From JBJXHN01 sp046233135 (GTDB taxonomy: Bacteria > Pseudomonadota > Alphaproteobacteria > Rhodospirillales > Rhodospirillaceae), in NCBI GenBank assembly GCA_046233135.1, contig JBJXHN010000005.1:310001-374000 (forward strand): a stretch of 64,000 nucleotides of DNA, given 5' to 3'. Position 1 is the first letter of the stretch, and every line of letters begins with the position of its first letter. The translations under genes and the position numbers were made by a program. The notes under the pieces were generated by a model that worked only from the letters and a program-made list of their open reading frames with translations, did not search any database and had not been told where the DNA came from. Shown piece by piece: positions 40,616 to 49,712 of this stretch.

Positions 40616-41214
40616 AGGAAGGGGTGCGTCGGGATATCCTCGACGCCGCCGCCGCCGTCTTCGCCGAAACCGGCTTTGCTCCGGCGCGCTTGTCGGACAT
40701 CGCCGCTTGCGCGGGAACCAGCACCAGCAACCTGTATAAGTACGCGAAGGATAAGGCGGATCTGTTCGACCAGGTGGTTTCGCCGGCGCTGGCCGCTCGC
40801 TACGCCGATATCCTGGAAACGCGGGTGGGGGAATTCGCGCAGCGTTCGGACTGGGAGGCGATGACCGCCTCCGGCTCCGACCCGGCGCGCGAGCTGCTCG
40901 GTTTCTGGGTCAGCCATCGGCATGTGGCGGTCATTCTGATGAGCCGGGGGGCCGGAACGCCCTATGCGGATCTTCGGCACCGGCTCGTCGCGATGATGAC
41001 GGACCGGGCGATGCAAATCCCAGGCGGTGGCCGGCAGTCGCCCGAAGTCCGCTTTCTGCTCGATCAGATCTTTACCAGAACCTTGGATACCCTGTCGGAG
41101 ATCCTTCTGGCCTATTCGACGGCCGAAGAGATCGCGGCGATGGTTGCTCTGTTCTGGCGGTATCAACTGGCGGGGCTGGAGGCGCTTCTGGCGCCTCCGA
41201 ACGACCTGATCTGA
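40600..41214 (+). CDS. TetR-family transcriptional regulator
   Basis: 204 residues from ATG 40600; a longer frame upstream lies inside the amidase gene. The N-terminal helix-turn-helix (about residues 10-55) reads ILDAAAAVFAETGFAPARLS, DIAACAGTSTSNLYKYAKDK. The ligand domain follows. Overlap with the amidase makes it likely that it represses the pair through the repeat at 39133-39157. Confidence 0.9.
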   Translation: MVQVLKEGVRRDILDAAAAVFAETGFAPARLSDIAACAGTSTSNLYKYAKDKADLFDQVVSPALAARYADILETRVGEFAQRSDWEAMTASGSDPARELLGFWVSHRHVAVILMSRGAGTPYADLRHRLVAMMTDRAMQIPGGGRQSPEVRFLLDQIFTRTLDTLSEILLAYSTAEEIAAMVALFWRYQLAGLEALLAPPNDLI

Positions 41215-41275
41215 CACATACCGGCCCTTGGTGTGGTGAAACCCCTGCGGGCTGCCAAGGCTAAGTGGTGTCTGG

Positions 41276-42104
41276 CTACAGGTTCCGCCGGAGTTCTTGC
41301 AGGGCGACTTTCATCACCGCATCCCGCCAGGGTCCGAAACGGGCCAGCAGCTTGTCCTTGTCTTCGTTGAAGAAGAAAACAAAGCCGTCTTCGGAGACCG
41401 GGATGAGGGTGTAGCGGGGCTGTCCCTCATCGTCATCCTCGATTTCCATGAAAGGTACGCAGATTAGACTGCCGTTAAAGGCTTTTTCGACACCATGAAT
41501 CGCGAATACAAGCTGGGCCTTGCGGGTCCTCAGCATGGACATTCTGACCCAGGTGCGATAGCCGGTCAGGTCCGGAGCATCCGTCCCGCACCGGGTGGTT
41601 GGCGCGGGTCTTCCAGTCGCCTCGGATCAGCGGGATTTCTACCGGGCGGCTTTGGGCATCAAGGCCTTCCGTCATATCCTGGCTGCGCACCAGAGCAGCA
41701 TGCAGGTCCTTGATGTAGGAGGTGGTTAGCGTACGCTCGCTTTTCACGAAGGCAAAGACGCCGTCCAAGGCGTCCTTCTGGTCTTTCAGCAGTTGAAGGA
41801 CGAAGGCCCGGGGCTTGTCGGTTGATCCGTGGCTCAGAAGTTCGGCCTGGAAACCGCGCTCGATCAGGGTCCGAGTGACTCCTCGATCGATATTATAGAG
41901 GTTTTCGATGATACCGGTTTCGATCGCCCATTCCCGGCTCAGGCGTTCGGTGAAGCTTGCCAGTTGGGCGGTGCCGTGAAGCTGTCGACGCTGTTCTGTC
42001 CAGATGGCGCGGATTCCGGGGATCTCTGAGGCGGCAAGCGTGCGGGGATCAGATTCCAGACCGGTTATTCCGGTGTCTGCCTGCCAAATCGCCTGTTCGT
42101 TCAT
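41276..42104 (-). pseudogene. Truncated and frameshifted Fic-family gene
   Basis: The 5' part (42104 to about 41590) reads 170 residues that match the N-terminal half of Fic AMP-transferases: SREWAIETGIIENLYNIDRG and FVKSERTLTTSYIKDLHAAL, ending VEIPLIRGDWKTRANHPVRDG. Then the frame shifts, and the 3' part (about 41570-41276) continues in another frame with WVRMSMLRTRKAQLVFAIHG to a full-looking end, LQELRRNL. The catalytic HPFxDGNGR motif is absent from the joined reading, so a central deletion has removed the Fic core. The two halves are therefore not called as separate genes. Confidence 0.75.
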
Positions 42105-42168
42105 GTCCCGCCCTCGCCTGACGTCCCGAAATCATATACGCCAAGTTCAAGACATCGGGTCCATACGA

Positions 42169-42200
42169 GGAAAGCGCCACCCCGAAGGGTGGCGCTTTCC
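42169..42200 (-). terminator. Terminator of purH
   Basis: GGAAAGCGCCACCC (42169-42182) pairs perfectly with GGGTGGCGCTTTCC (42187-42200) around a CGAA loop. It starts 26 bases beyond the purH stop on the minus strand. It lacks a long T-run but the stem is very stable. Confidence 0.8.
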
Positions 42201-42226
42201 GCACAGCCTATCCAGGAATTCCCGAC

Positions 42227-43795
42227 TTAATGCCGGAAGTGCCGCACGCCGGTGAAGACCATGGCCAGGCCCTGTTCGTCGGCGGCCTTGATCACTTCGT
42301 CGTCGCGCACGCTGCCGCCCGGCTGGATCACGGCGGTAGCCCCCGCAGCGGCGGCGGCCAGCAGGCCGTCGGCGAAGGGGAAGAAGGCGTCCGACGCCAC
42401 GGCAGAGCCCCGGGTCGCCGGTTCGGCGGCACCGGCCGCCTGGGCCGCTTCGTCGGCTTTCCACGAGGCGATGCGTGCGCTGTCCACCCGGCTCATCTGG
42501 CCCGCGCCCACACCCACGGTGGCGCCGTTCTTCACATAGACGATGGCGTTGGACTTCACGTGCTTGCAGACGCGGAAGGCGAACAGCAGATCGGCCATTT
42601 CCTGGTCGGTGGGCGCGCGCTTAGTCACCACCTTCAGGTCGGCGTCCAGCACGTCGGCGGCGTCGCGGTCCTGAACCAGCAGACCGCCAGCCACGGACCG
42701 CACGGTCAGGCCCTGGTCGCTGTTTTCCGGCATTACGCCGGTCAGCAGCAGGCGCAGGTTCTTCTTGGCGGCGAAGATGGCCCGGGCGTCGGCGTCGGCG
42801 TCGGGGGCGATCACCACTTCGGTGAAGATCTTGGTGATGGCTTCCGCCGCGTCCTTGTCCAGGGGCCGGTTCAGGGCGACGATGCCGCCGAAGGCACTGA
42901 CCGGGTCGCAGGCCAGGGCCTTTTCATAGGCTTCGGTCAGGCTCTTGCCCTGGGCGACGCCGCAGGGGTTGGCGTGCTTGATGATCGCCACTGCCGGTTC
43001 GGCGAATTCGCTGACCAGTTCGAAGGCCGCGTCGGTATCGTTGATGTTGTTGTAGCTCAGTTCCTTGCCCTGCAGCTGCTCGGCGCTCGCCACACCGGGT
43101 CGGGCCAGACCGTGGACATAGAAGCTGGCATTCTGGTGGGGGTTCTCGCCATAGCGCAGGGTCTGCTTCAGGCGGCCGGCGAAGACGATGTGGCGCGGCT
43201 CGGTTTCGCCCACCTGGGCCTGGAACCAGCGGCTGATCGCCCCGTCATAGGCGCCGGTGCGGGCGAAGGCGGCGGCGGCCAGGCGCTTGCGCAGCGCCGG
43301 GGTGGTTGCGCCCTTGTTGGCGGCCATGTCGGCCAGGACCGCGTCGTAGTCTTCCGGATCCACCACAACGGTCACCGACTCATGGTTCTTGGCCGCAGCG
43401 CGGATCAGGGCGGGGCCGCCGATATCGATGTTCTCCACGCAGTCCTCGAACGCCGCACCGCGGGCGACGGTGGATTCAAAGGGGTAGAGGTTGACCACCA
43501 CCAGATCGATGGGGGCAATGCCGTGGTCTTCCATGGCCCGGGTGTGTTCCGGGTTGTCGCGGATGCCCAGGATGCCGCCGTGGATCTTGGGATGCAGGGT
43601 TTTCACCCGGCCGTCCAGCATTTCCGGGAAGCCGGTGAAGTCGGCCACTTCGGTGACCGGCAGGCCGGACCCGGCGATGGTTTTGGCGGATCCGCCGGTG
43701 GACAGCAGCTCCACGCCGTATTCCAGCAGGGTCTTGGCCAGCGGTACGAGGCCGGTCTTGTCGGAAACGCTGATCAGGGCGCGACGAATGGGCAT
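42227..43795 (-). CDS. purH: Bifunctional AICAR formyltransferase/IMP cyclohydrolase
   Basis: 522 residues from ATG 43795; another ATG is four codons upstream. PurH carries out the last two steps of IMP synthesis. The N-terminal IMP cyclohydrolase domain begins RRALISVSDKTGLVPLAKTL and has FTGFPEMLDGRVKTLHPKIHGG. The C-terminal AICAR transformylase domain has KHANPCGVAQG and ends with PGGSVRDDEVIKAADEQG, then MVFTGVRHFRH. It is followed by a strong hairpin. Confidence 0.97.
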   Translation of the reverse strand: MPIRRALISVSDKTGLVPLAKTLLEYGVELLSTGGSAKTIAGSGLPVTEVADFTGFPEMLDGRVKTLHPKIHGGILGIRDNPEHTRAMEDHGIAPIDLVVVNLYPFESTVARGAAFEDCVENIDIGGPALIRAAAKNHESVTVVVDPEDYDAVLADMAANKGATTPALRKRLAAAAFARTGAYDGAISRWFQAQVGETEPRHIVFAGRLKQTLRYGENPHQNASFYVHGLARPGVASAEQLQGKELSYNNINDTDAAFELVSEFAEPAVAIIKHANPCGVAQGKSLTEAYEKALACDPVSAFGGIVALNRPLDKDAAEAITKIFTEVVIAPDADADARAIFAAKKNLRLLLTGVMPENSDQGLTVRSVAGGLLVQDRDAADVLDADLKVVTKRAPTDQEMADLLFAFRVCKHVKSNAIVYVKNGATVGVGAGQMSRVDSARIASWKADEAAQAAGAAEPATRGSAVASDAFFPFADGLLAAAAAGATAVIQPGGSVRDDEVIKAADEQGLAMVFTGVRHFRH

Positions 43796-43958
43796 GGGGT
43801 GCAACACGGCGATGCGTCCTTACGGAAGGCTTGGGTGGGAAAATGGGGACGGCCTTGCGACCGGCGGTCTCTATACCACGACCCGATGGGGCCGGATAGG
43901 GCGGGAAAGGGCGGATCGACGCAGGAAACAGCGCTTTTCCGCCTTTTTCGTCTCCCTG

Positions 43959-45920
43959 TCACCCCGCCCGGCGGTCTTCCGGCGCCCGGATCTGCACCTG
44001 TCTGGCCACCGCAGCGGCGAATTCGGGAACGACGGCGTGGACCACCTCCCGCGCGGTGTCCACATCGGCATTGCGGCAGGCGGTGTCCAGGCGGTCCAGG
44101 TGGGCGGCCATCTCGGCGGCGTCCAGCACCCTGGGGGCGGCCAGCAGCACCCCACTGGTCGGGGTCGGCAAGGGCTTTTCCTGGCCGTGGAAGATTTCCT
44201 CGTACAGCTTCTCGCCGGGGCGCAGGCCGGTGTAGCGGATTTCGATATCCTCGTCCGGACGCAGGCCGGCCAGGCGGATCATCTGTCGGGCGAGATCGGC
44301 GATGCGCACCGGTTCCCCCATATCCAGCACGAACAGGTTGCCCCGCCACTGATCGCCCTGGATGCCCAGCGCGGCGGCCTGCAGCACCAGCTCGACGGCC
44401 TCGCGGATGGTCATGAAGAAGCGATTGACCTCGGGATGGGTGACGGTCAGCGGTCCCCCGGCGGCCAGCTGACGCTGGAACAGGGGCACCACCGATCCGG
44501 TGGAGCCCAGCACATTGCCGAAACGCACCGTGATGTAGTGGGTACCGCTTTCTCCGTCCCTGCCTTCGCCCCGTTCCTCCAGATCCAGGGCCTGGCAGCA
44601 GCTTTCGGCCATGCGTTTGGAGGCTCCCATGACATTGGTCGGGTTGACCGCCTTGTCGCTGGAGATCAGCACCATCGCCTTGACCCCGTGACGGCGACAG
44701 GCTTCGGCCACCGTGCGGGTGCCCAGCACATTGGTGCGCAGGCCCTCGATGGGGTTCATCTCGACCATCGGCACGTGCTTCAGGGCGGCGGCGTGGAACA
44801 CCAGCGAGGGCTGTTCCTCGGCAAAGATGGTTTCGATGCGGCCGGTATCACGCACGTCGGCGATCATCGCCCGGCGGGCCAGGCTCGGATAGCGTTCCGA
44901 CATCTCCAGGTCGATGGTGTACAGGGCAAACTCGCTGTTGTCGGCCAGGATCAGCCGGTTCGGACCCAGCGCGGCCACTTGCCGGACCAGTTCCGACCCG
45001 ATGGAGCCGCCCGCGCCGGTAACCAGCACCGTCCGGCCCCGCACCAGATCCAGCACCGGCGTGCGGTCCAGCACCGCCTGGGGACGGCCCAGCAGGTCCT
45101 CCAGGGCGACGGGGCGCACTTGCAGGCTGTCGGCGATGCCGGCGCGCAGGTCGGTCAGCCGGGGCATGCGGTCCAGAGTCAGCCCCTGGGCGGTGCAGTC
45201 CTCCAGCAGATCGCGCAGGGCGGTGCCGTCCAGCTCGTCCTTGGTCAGGATCAGCTTGCGCGGGGCCAGGCCGCCGGCTTTCAGCGCCGCGACCACCCGG
45301 CCGAGTTCTTCGAAGGTGCCCAGGACCTGGGCGTTGCGGATGCGCCGGCCGACACGGGTGTCCTTTTCCGCCAGAATGCCGACGACCCGATAGGGCGGAT
45401 GCGGATCCAGTCCCAGGGCACGGATGAACATCTCCGCCCCGTCCGAGGATCCCCCAAGCAGAACCGGAATGGCGCCGCTGCCTTCGGTGTTGTGGCGCAG
45501 CTCCAGTCGCCGGTCCTTCAGCAGGCGATAGACGAAACGCGGCCCGCCCAGCAGTACCAGCAGCACGAACCAGGTGATCAGCGGCATGGAGCGCGGCACG
45601 TATTCCAGCCGCGACAGCAGAAACATGGCCGGCAAAAACAGCACCAGGGTCAGGGTGGCGCCGCGCAGGATCGCCCATAAATCCTCGATCGAGGCATAGC
45701 GCCAGACCCCCACATACATGCGCTGGGAATAGAAGGCGATGCCGGCGCACAGGGCGAACAGGGCCGCGCCTTGCAGGATATGCTCGATCGGGGCATAGGT
45801 GACGATCCGGTCCCCGAGGCGCAGGTAAAGGGACAGCACGAAGGCTGCTGCTGCCATGACCACGTCGTGAAGCATGACAAGGCGGGCACGTTTGGGAATG
45901 GGAGTCAGGAACGGCAACAC
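43959..45920 (-). CDS. WbpM/FlaA1-type nucleotide-sugar 4,6-dehydratase, membrane form
   Basis: 653 residues from GTG 45920, which has AAAGGA upstream; a TTG 11 codons earlier is possible. Four membrane helices (to about residue 145) and a Rossmann-like linker domain precede the catalytic short-chain dehydrogenase domain: TVLVTGAGGSIGSELVRQV (about 292-310) and SSDKAVNPTNVMGASKRMAE, where SDK replaces the Tyr-containing SYK as in WbpM and PglF. It converts UDP-GlcNAc to a 4-keto-6-deoxy sugar for surface polysaccharide. It follows the wecA-like gene. Confidence 0.93.
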   Translation of the reverse strand: MLPFLTPIPKRARLVMLHDVVMAAAAFVLSLYLRLGDRIVTYAPIEHILQGAALFALCAGIAFYSQRMYVGVWRYASIEDLWAILRGATLTLVLFLPAMFLLSRLEYVPRSMPLITWFVLLVLLGGPRFVYRLLKDRRLELRHNTEGSGAIPVLLGGSSDGAEMFIRALGLDPHPPYRVVGILAEKDTRVGRRIRNAQVLGTFEELGRVVAALKAGGLAPRKLILTKDELDGTALRDLLEDCTAQGLTLDRMPRLTDLRAGIADSLQVRPVALEDLLGRPQAVLDRTPVLDLVRGRTVLVTGAGGSIGSELVRQVAALGPNRLILADNSEFALYTIDLEMSERYPSLARRAMIADVRDTGRIETIFAEEQPSLVFHAAALKHVPMVEMNPIEGLRTNVLGTRTVAEACRRHGVKAMVLISSDKAVNPTNVMGASKRMAESCCQALDLEERGEGRDGESGTHYITVRFGNVLGSTGSVVPLFQRQLAAGGPLTVTHPEVNRFFMTIREAVELVLQAAALGIQGDQWRGNLFVLDMGEPVRIADLARQMIRLAGLRPDEDIEIRYTGLRPGEKLYEEIFHGQEKPLPTPTSGVLLAAPRVLDAAEMAAHLDRLDTACRNADVDTAREVVHAVVPEFAAAVARQVQIRAPEDRRAG

Positions 45921-45983
45921 GCCAGAAAGTCCTTTGTCAGCGACGGCGCACAATACCCCGGAAATGGTGGGAACGGAACGGAG

Positions 45984-47099
45984 TCACGGCTTTTTCGATC
46001 CGATATCTCCCGTTTCGGTTTCTGTATCCGGTCCCGGTAGCGTACCCCCCGTCAGTGCCGCGATCATGGCTGCGACCACGGCGACGGCGGCGGCCAGCGC
46101 GGGCCAGGGCCAGCCGGCGGCGGCCAGCAGGGCCAGACCGTTCAAAACCGTATTCCCCAGGGCAATCAGACCCGAGGCCCGGCTGTGCCGCCAGCCCCGG
46201 ATCACGGCTTTCTGATAGGCATGCTGGCGATGGGCCTGCCAGATCTTCTGACCATGCAGCAGGCGCCGGCCCAGGGTCAGGGTGGCGTCGGTCAGGTAAT
46301 AGGCGGGCAGGATCAGGGCGGCAGCCCATTGGCCCTGGCCGATCAGCACCAGCAGCAGGGCGCCGGTCAGATAGCCGATCGGCACACTGCCCACGTCCCC
46401 CAGGAAAACCTTGGCCGGATGCCAGTTCCACACAAGAAAGCCCAGGGCGGCCCCGGCCAGCACGGGTGCGACCCCCAGCCAGCTTCCCATCAAGGCAAGC
46501 GGCAGCCCGGCGGTCAGGGCCACGGCTACAACTCCCACTCCCACCGCCGCAGTCTGGACACCGCTGATGCCGTCGATACCGTCCATGAAATTGGTCAGGT
46601 TGACGCACCATACCCAGGCGCCGAGGGCCAGCGGCGCCCCCAGCCAGTCGGGCACCACTCCGCCCAGGGTCAGCGTTCCCGCCGGCAGGGCCGCGAGGCC
46701 CACGGCAACACAAGCCAGATGGACCAGCAGGCGGCCCAGCGGTCCCAGGCCCTTCAGATCATCGGCGAAGGACAGGGCCATCAGAACCAGGGTACAGGCC
46801 AGGACGGCCCACAGACCCCAGGTTCCGACAGCGGATCCGTCGCCGCCCGATTCCGCTTCCGATCCCGGGCCAAAAGCCCACAGCACGGCGGTCAGGGCCA
46901 CCACCACGGCCATGACCGCCAGCCCGCCGCCGCGCGGGGTGGATCGGGTGTGGCTGGAGCGTTCGTTGGGATTGTCCATGATCTGGCGGGCGATCAGCAC
47001 GCGGATCAGCCGCCCCGTGGCCAGGGCCGACAGGGGGATGGCGGTCGCGCCGAGCACCAGACTCCAGGCCAGGGTCCCCAAGGTCTGGCCCTCCATCAC
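45984..47099 (-). CDS. WecA/MraY-type sugar-1-phosphate transferase
   Basis: 371 residues with about ten membrane helices. These enzymes put the first sugar phosphate on undecaprenyl phosphate and so start polysaccharide or O-antigen repeats. The catalytic motifs are FADDLKGLG (about residues 110-118), NLTNFMDGIDGISG (about 165-178), HPAKVFLGDVGS and the HRQHAYQ loop near the C-terminal end. It overlaps the GT4 gene by ATGA and precedes the dehydratase gene. Confidence 0.93.
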   Translation of the reverse strand: MMEGQTLGTLAWSLVLGATAIPLSALATGRLIRVLIARQIMDNPNERSSHTRSTPRGGGLAVMAVVVALTAVLWAFGPGSEAESGGDGSAVGTWGLWAVLACTLVLMALSFADDLKGLGPLGRLLVHLACVAVGLAALPAGTLTLGGVVPDWLGAPLALGAWVWCVNLTNFMDGIDGISGVQTAAVGVGVVAVALTAGLPLALMGSWLGVAPVLAGAALGFLVWNWHPAKVFLGDVGSVPIGYLTGALLLVLIGQGQWAAALILPAYYLTDATLTLGRRLLHGQKIWQAHRQHAYQKAVIRGWRHSRASGLIALGNTVLNGLALLAAAGWPWPALAAAVAVVAAMIAALTGGTLPGPDTETETGDIGSKKP

Positions 47100-48277
47100 C
47101 CCGTCCCCCCGGGGGCGCGGTCTCCCAGCAGGGAGCGGTACAGGTCGACGGTCTGGGCGCCGATGCGTTCGGCCGAGAACTCCGCTTCCACCCGAGCCCG
47201 CGCCGCCATGCCCATGGCCCGGCGGCGCGGGGCGTCATCGGCCAGGGCGGCCATGGCCTCGGCCAGGGCGGCGCTGTCGCGGACGGGGACCAGCAGACCC
47301 GTCGTGCCGTCGGCCACCACGTCCCGGCTGCCCGGTGCATCGGCGGCGATCCCCGGTCGGCCGACGCAGGCGGCTTCCAGCAGCGCCTTGGGCAGGCCTT
47401 CGCGGTAGGAGGGCAGGACGGCCACATGGGCCTGTTTCCATACGTCGGCGATATCGTCGCGATGGCCCCACCATTTGCACAAGCCCTCGGCCTCCCAGGC
47501 GCGCAGGGTGTCCGCGTCCAGGCTGGCCGGGTTCCCGGGATCGGGCTCGCCGACCAGGGCCAGCCGCACCGGCCGGCCGGCATCACGCAGGCGCCGGGCG
47601 GCCTCGGCCAGTTCGTTCAGACCCTTGTCGGCCAGCATGCGGCCCACATAGCAGAACAGCGGCGGCCCGTCGGGCTCGGGCGCGGGGGGCAGCAGGTCCA
47701 TGTCGACCCCGGATCCCGGCACCAGGGCGATGCGATCGGCGCGGACGACGCCCCTGTCGGCGAAGAAGGCCCGATCGTCCGGGTTCTGCACCATCAGCCG
47801 CCGATCTGGGCGGTTGAGCAGCCAGCGGAACAGCCAGGTGATCACCGGCCGCACTAGCCGCGCCTTGAGGCTGTCTGAGATATAGACCCATCCCAGCCCG
47901 GCCACGGTGGTGACTACCGGCGGCCGCCCGGTGAGGTCGGCGGCCAAAGCGCCATGGACGGCGGGCTTCAGAGCCACGGAATGGACCAGATCGGGCATTT
48001 CCCGGCGCAACACCGCCTGCACCCGCAACAGCAGGCGGGCTTCGGCCAGGGGATTGACGCCGCGCCGGTCCCAGGGCAGGGAGATGATCCGGATTCCCAG
48101 GGCTTCGATACGCGGGCCGTGGTCCCGCACCCGGCAGGCCACGGCCACGTCATACCCGGCCGCCTTGGCCGCCAGGGCCATGGGCAGGCGATGGCGCCAG
48201 AAAGCCCAGTCCTCGGTGACCAGGAACAGCAGCTTGGGCGCACCTGACGGTCTAGCGGCGGGGGAAGGTCCGGTCAC
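47096..48277 (-). CDS. Family 4 glycosyltransferase
   Basis: 393 residues from GTG 48277, which overlaps the rsmB stop as GTGA; an in-frame extension upstream is inside rsmB. Rossmann-like GT-B fold with LLFLVTEDWAFWRHRLPMAL at the N-terminus, VYISDSLKARLVRPVITW in the middle, and the C-terminal donor domain FCYVGRMLADKGLNELAEAA, LPSYREGLPKALLEA (EX7E-like). It probably adds a sugar to the lipid-linked chain started by the downstream transferase. Confidence 0.92.
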   Translation of the reverse strand: MTGPSPAARPSGAPKLLFLVTEDWAFWRHRLPMALAAKAAGYDVAVACRVRDHGPRIEALGIRIISLPWDRRGVNPLAEARLLLRVQAVLRREMPDLVHSVALKPAVHGALAADLTGRPPVVTTVAGLGWVYISDSLKARLVRPVITWLFRWLLNRPDRRLMVQNPDDRAFFADRGVVRADRIALVPGSGVDMDLLPPAPEPDGPPLFCYVGRMLADKGLNELAEAARRLRDAGRPVRLALVGEPDPGNPASLDADTLRAWEAEGLCKWWGHRDDIADVWKQAHVAVLPSYREGLPKALLEAACVGRPGIAADAPGSRDVVADGTTGLLVPVRDSAALAEAMAALADDAPRRRAMGMAARARVEAEFSAERIGAQTVDLYRSLLGDRAPGGTG

Positions 48278-49611
48278 GACGGGGCCGTCTCCTTCTTCTC
48301 CAGACGGGCGATGAAGAAGCCGTCCATACCGCCTTCGGCATCCAGGCCGGTGGGCAGCAGGCGCAGGTCGCCATCGGCGGTCAGCCAGTCGGCGGCGATC
48401 CCGCTTTCCCCGGCGGTGATCGGGCGGCGGTGCAGGTCGCCATGGCGGTCCAGGGCGGCGGTCACGCGCGGCAGGCCTTCTTCCGTCTGCAGGGAACAGA
48501 CGCAATAAAGAAGGGTGCCGCCCGGCGCCAGCAGCCTGTGGGCAGCGTCCAGCAGCGCGTCCTGACTGGTGGCCAGGGTGGTGGCGTCGCCGGGGCGCTT
48601 CAACCAGGGGGCATCGGGGTGGCGGCGCAGGGTGCCGGTGGCCGTGCAGGGAGCGTCCACCAGCACGGCATCGAACGACCCGTCCGATGTCCCGTCCTTG
48701 CCGGCCCATTCGGTGGCGTCGGCAGGGACCAGGGTGACCGGCCCCCCGTCGCTCGCGAAGCCGCAGCGCTTCAGGTTGGCAGCGACCAGCGCCAGGCGGG
48801 CCTCGGCGCGGTCCAGGGCGGTGACGGTTGCGCCGGCGGCGGCCAGTTGCAGGGTCTTGCCCCCCGGGGCGGCGCAAAGGTCGGCCACACGCTTGCCGGT
48901 CAGAGCGCCCATCAGGCGCACTGGCAGGGCGGCGGCGGCATCCTGCACCCAGAAGGCACCCTCTTCGAAACCGGGCAGGGTGGGAACGGCGGTGCCGGCG
49001 GGCAGGCGCACCGATCCGGTGGGCAAGGCGATGCCGTTGACCCTGGTGGCCAGCGCGGCGGTGTCGCCGTCGCGGGGGGTCAGGTCCAGGGGCGCTTCCC
49101 GGGCGCAGGCGGCAGCGATGGCAGCGGCGGTTCCGGCGCCATAGGCCTGGGACCAGCTGTCAATCAGCCAGCGCGGCAGGTCGGTGACGGTGGGCGGCAG
49201 GCTGTCGAGGCGGGCCTGTCCTTCCCGGGCCACCCGGCGCAGCACCGCGTTCAGCAGCCCGGCATAGGGACCGAGCGGCCGGCGGGCGCGGGCGACGCCG
49301 ACACAGGTGGCCACGGCGGCATGGGGGGCGGTGCCCAGGAACAGCAGCTGGGCGGTGCCCAGGCGCAGCAGATGGCGAGCGGCGGCGGCCTTGCGTGGCA
49401 GGGGGCGGTCCAGGAAGCCCTTCAGCACGCCATCGATGCGGCCGAGATGGCGCAAGGTGGTGGCGGCGATGGCATGGGCGAAGGCCCGGTCCCGGCTGGC
49501 GAGCCGGCCGCCGAGTGAGGCCAGGGCGTCGTCCAGTGGCCGTCCGCCGTCAAGAACGGCAGAGACAAGGTCGAGCGCGGCGGCACGGGTGGCGATGGCG
49601 GTGTCTGTCAT
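48274..49611 (-). CDS. rsmB: 16S rRNA cytosine-5 methyltransferase (RsmB-like)
   Basis: 445 residues. An N-terminal NusB-like domain (to about residue 140) is joined to a SAM methyltransferase domain: VADLCAAPGGKTLQLAA (about 242-258) and catalytic Cys in VDAPCTATGTLRRHPD (about 320-335), with a second Cys in YCVCSLQTEEG. It methylates C967 of 16S rRNA in E. coli. The polysaccharide genes downstream overlap it and read through from its message. Confidence 0.94.
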   Translation of the reverse strand: MTDTAIATRAAALDLVSAVLDGGRPLDDALASLGGRLASRDRAFAHAIAATTLRHLGRIDGVLKGFLDRPLPRKAAAARHLLRLGTAQLLFLGTAPHAAVATCVGVARARRPLGPYAGLLNAVLRRVAREGQARLDSLPPTVTDLPRWLIDSWSQAYGAGTAAAIAAACAREAPLDLTPRDGDTAALATRVNGIALPTGSVRLPAGTAVPTLPGFEEGAFWVQDAAAALPVRLMGALTGKRVADLCAAPGGKTLQLAAAGATVTALDRAEARLALVAANLKRCGFASDGGPVTLVPADATEWAGKDGTSDGSFDAVLVDAPCTATGTLRRHPDAPWLKRPGDATTLATSQDALLDAAHRLLAPGGTLLYCVCSLQTEEGLPRVTAALDRHGDLHRRPITAGESGIAADWLTADGDLRLLPTGLDAEGGMDGFFIARLEKKETAPS

Positions 49612-49712
49612 GATCGGGGTTTACTGCGCGCCGGTCCGGCAAGCAAGCCCCCGCTCGGTCCGGGGGAGCCGGAACCTGTCCGATCCCCCTTCCCGAAAGT
49701 GGTACGACCGAA

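Noticed and set aside
42230..44416. 728-codon plus-strand frame opposite purH and the dehydratase gene
   Set aside because: Antisense shadow: purH and the WbpM-type gene are certain on the other strand.
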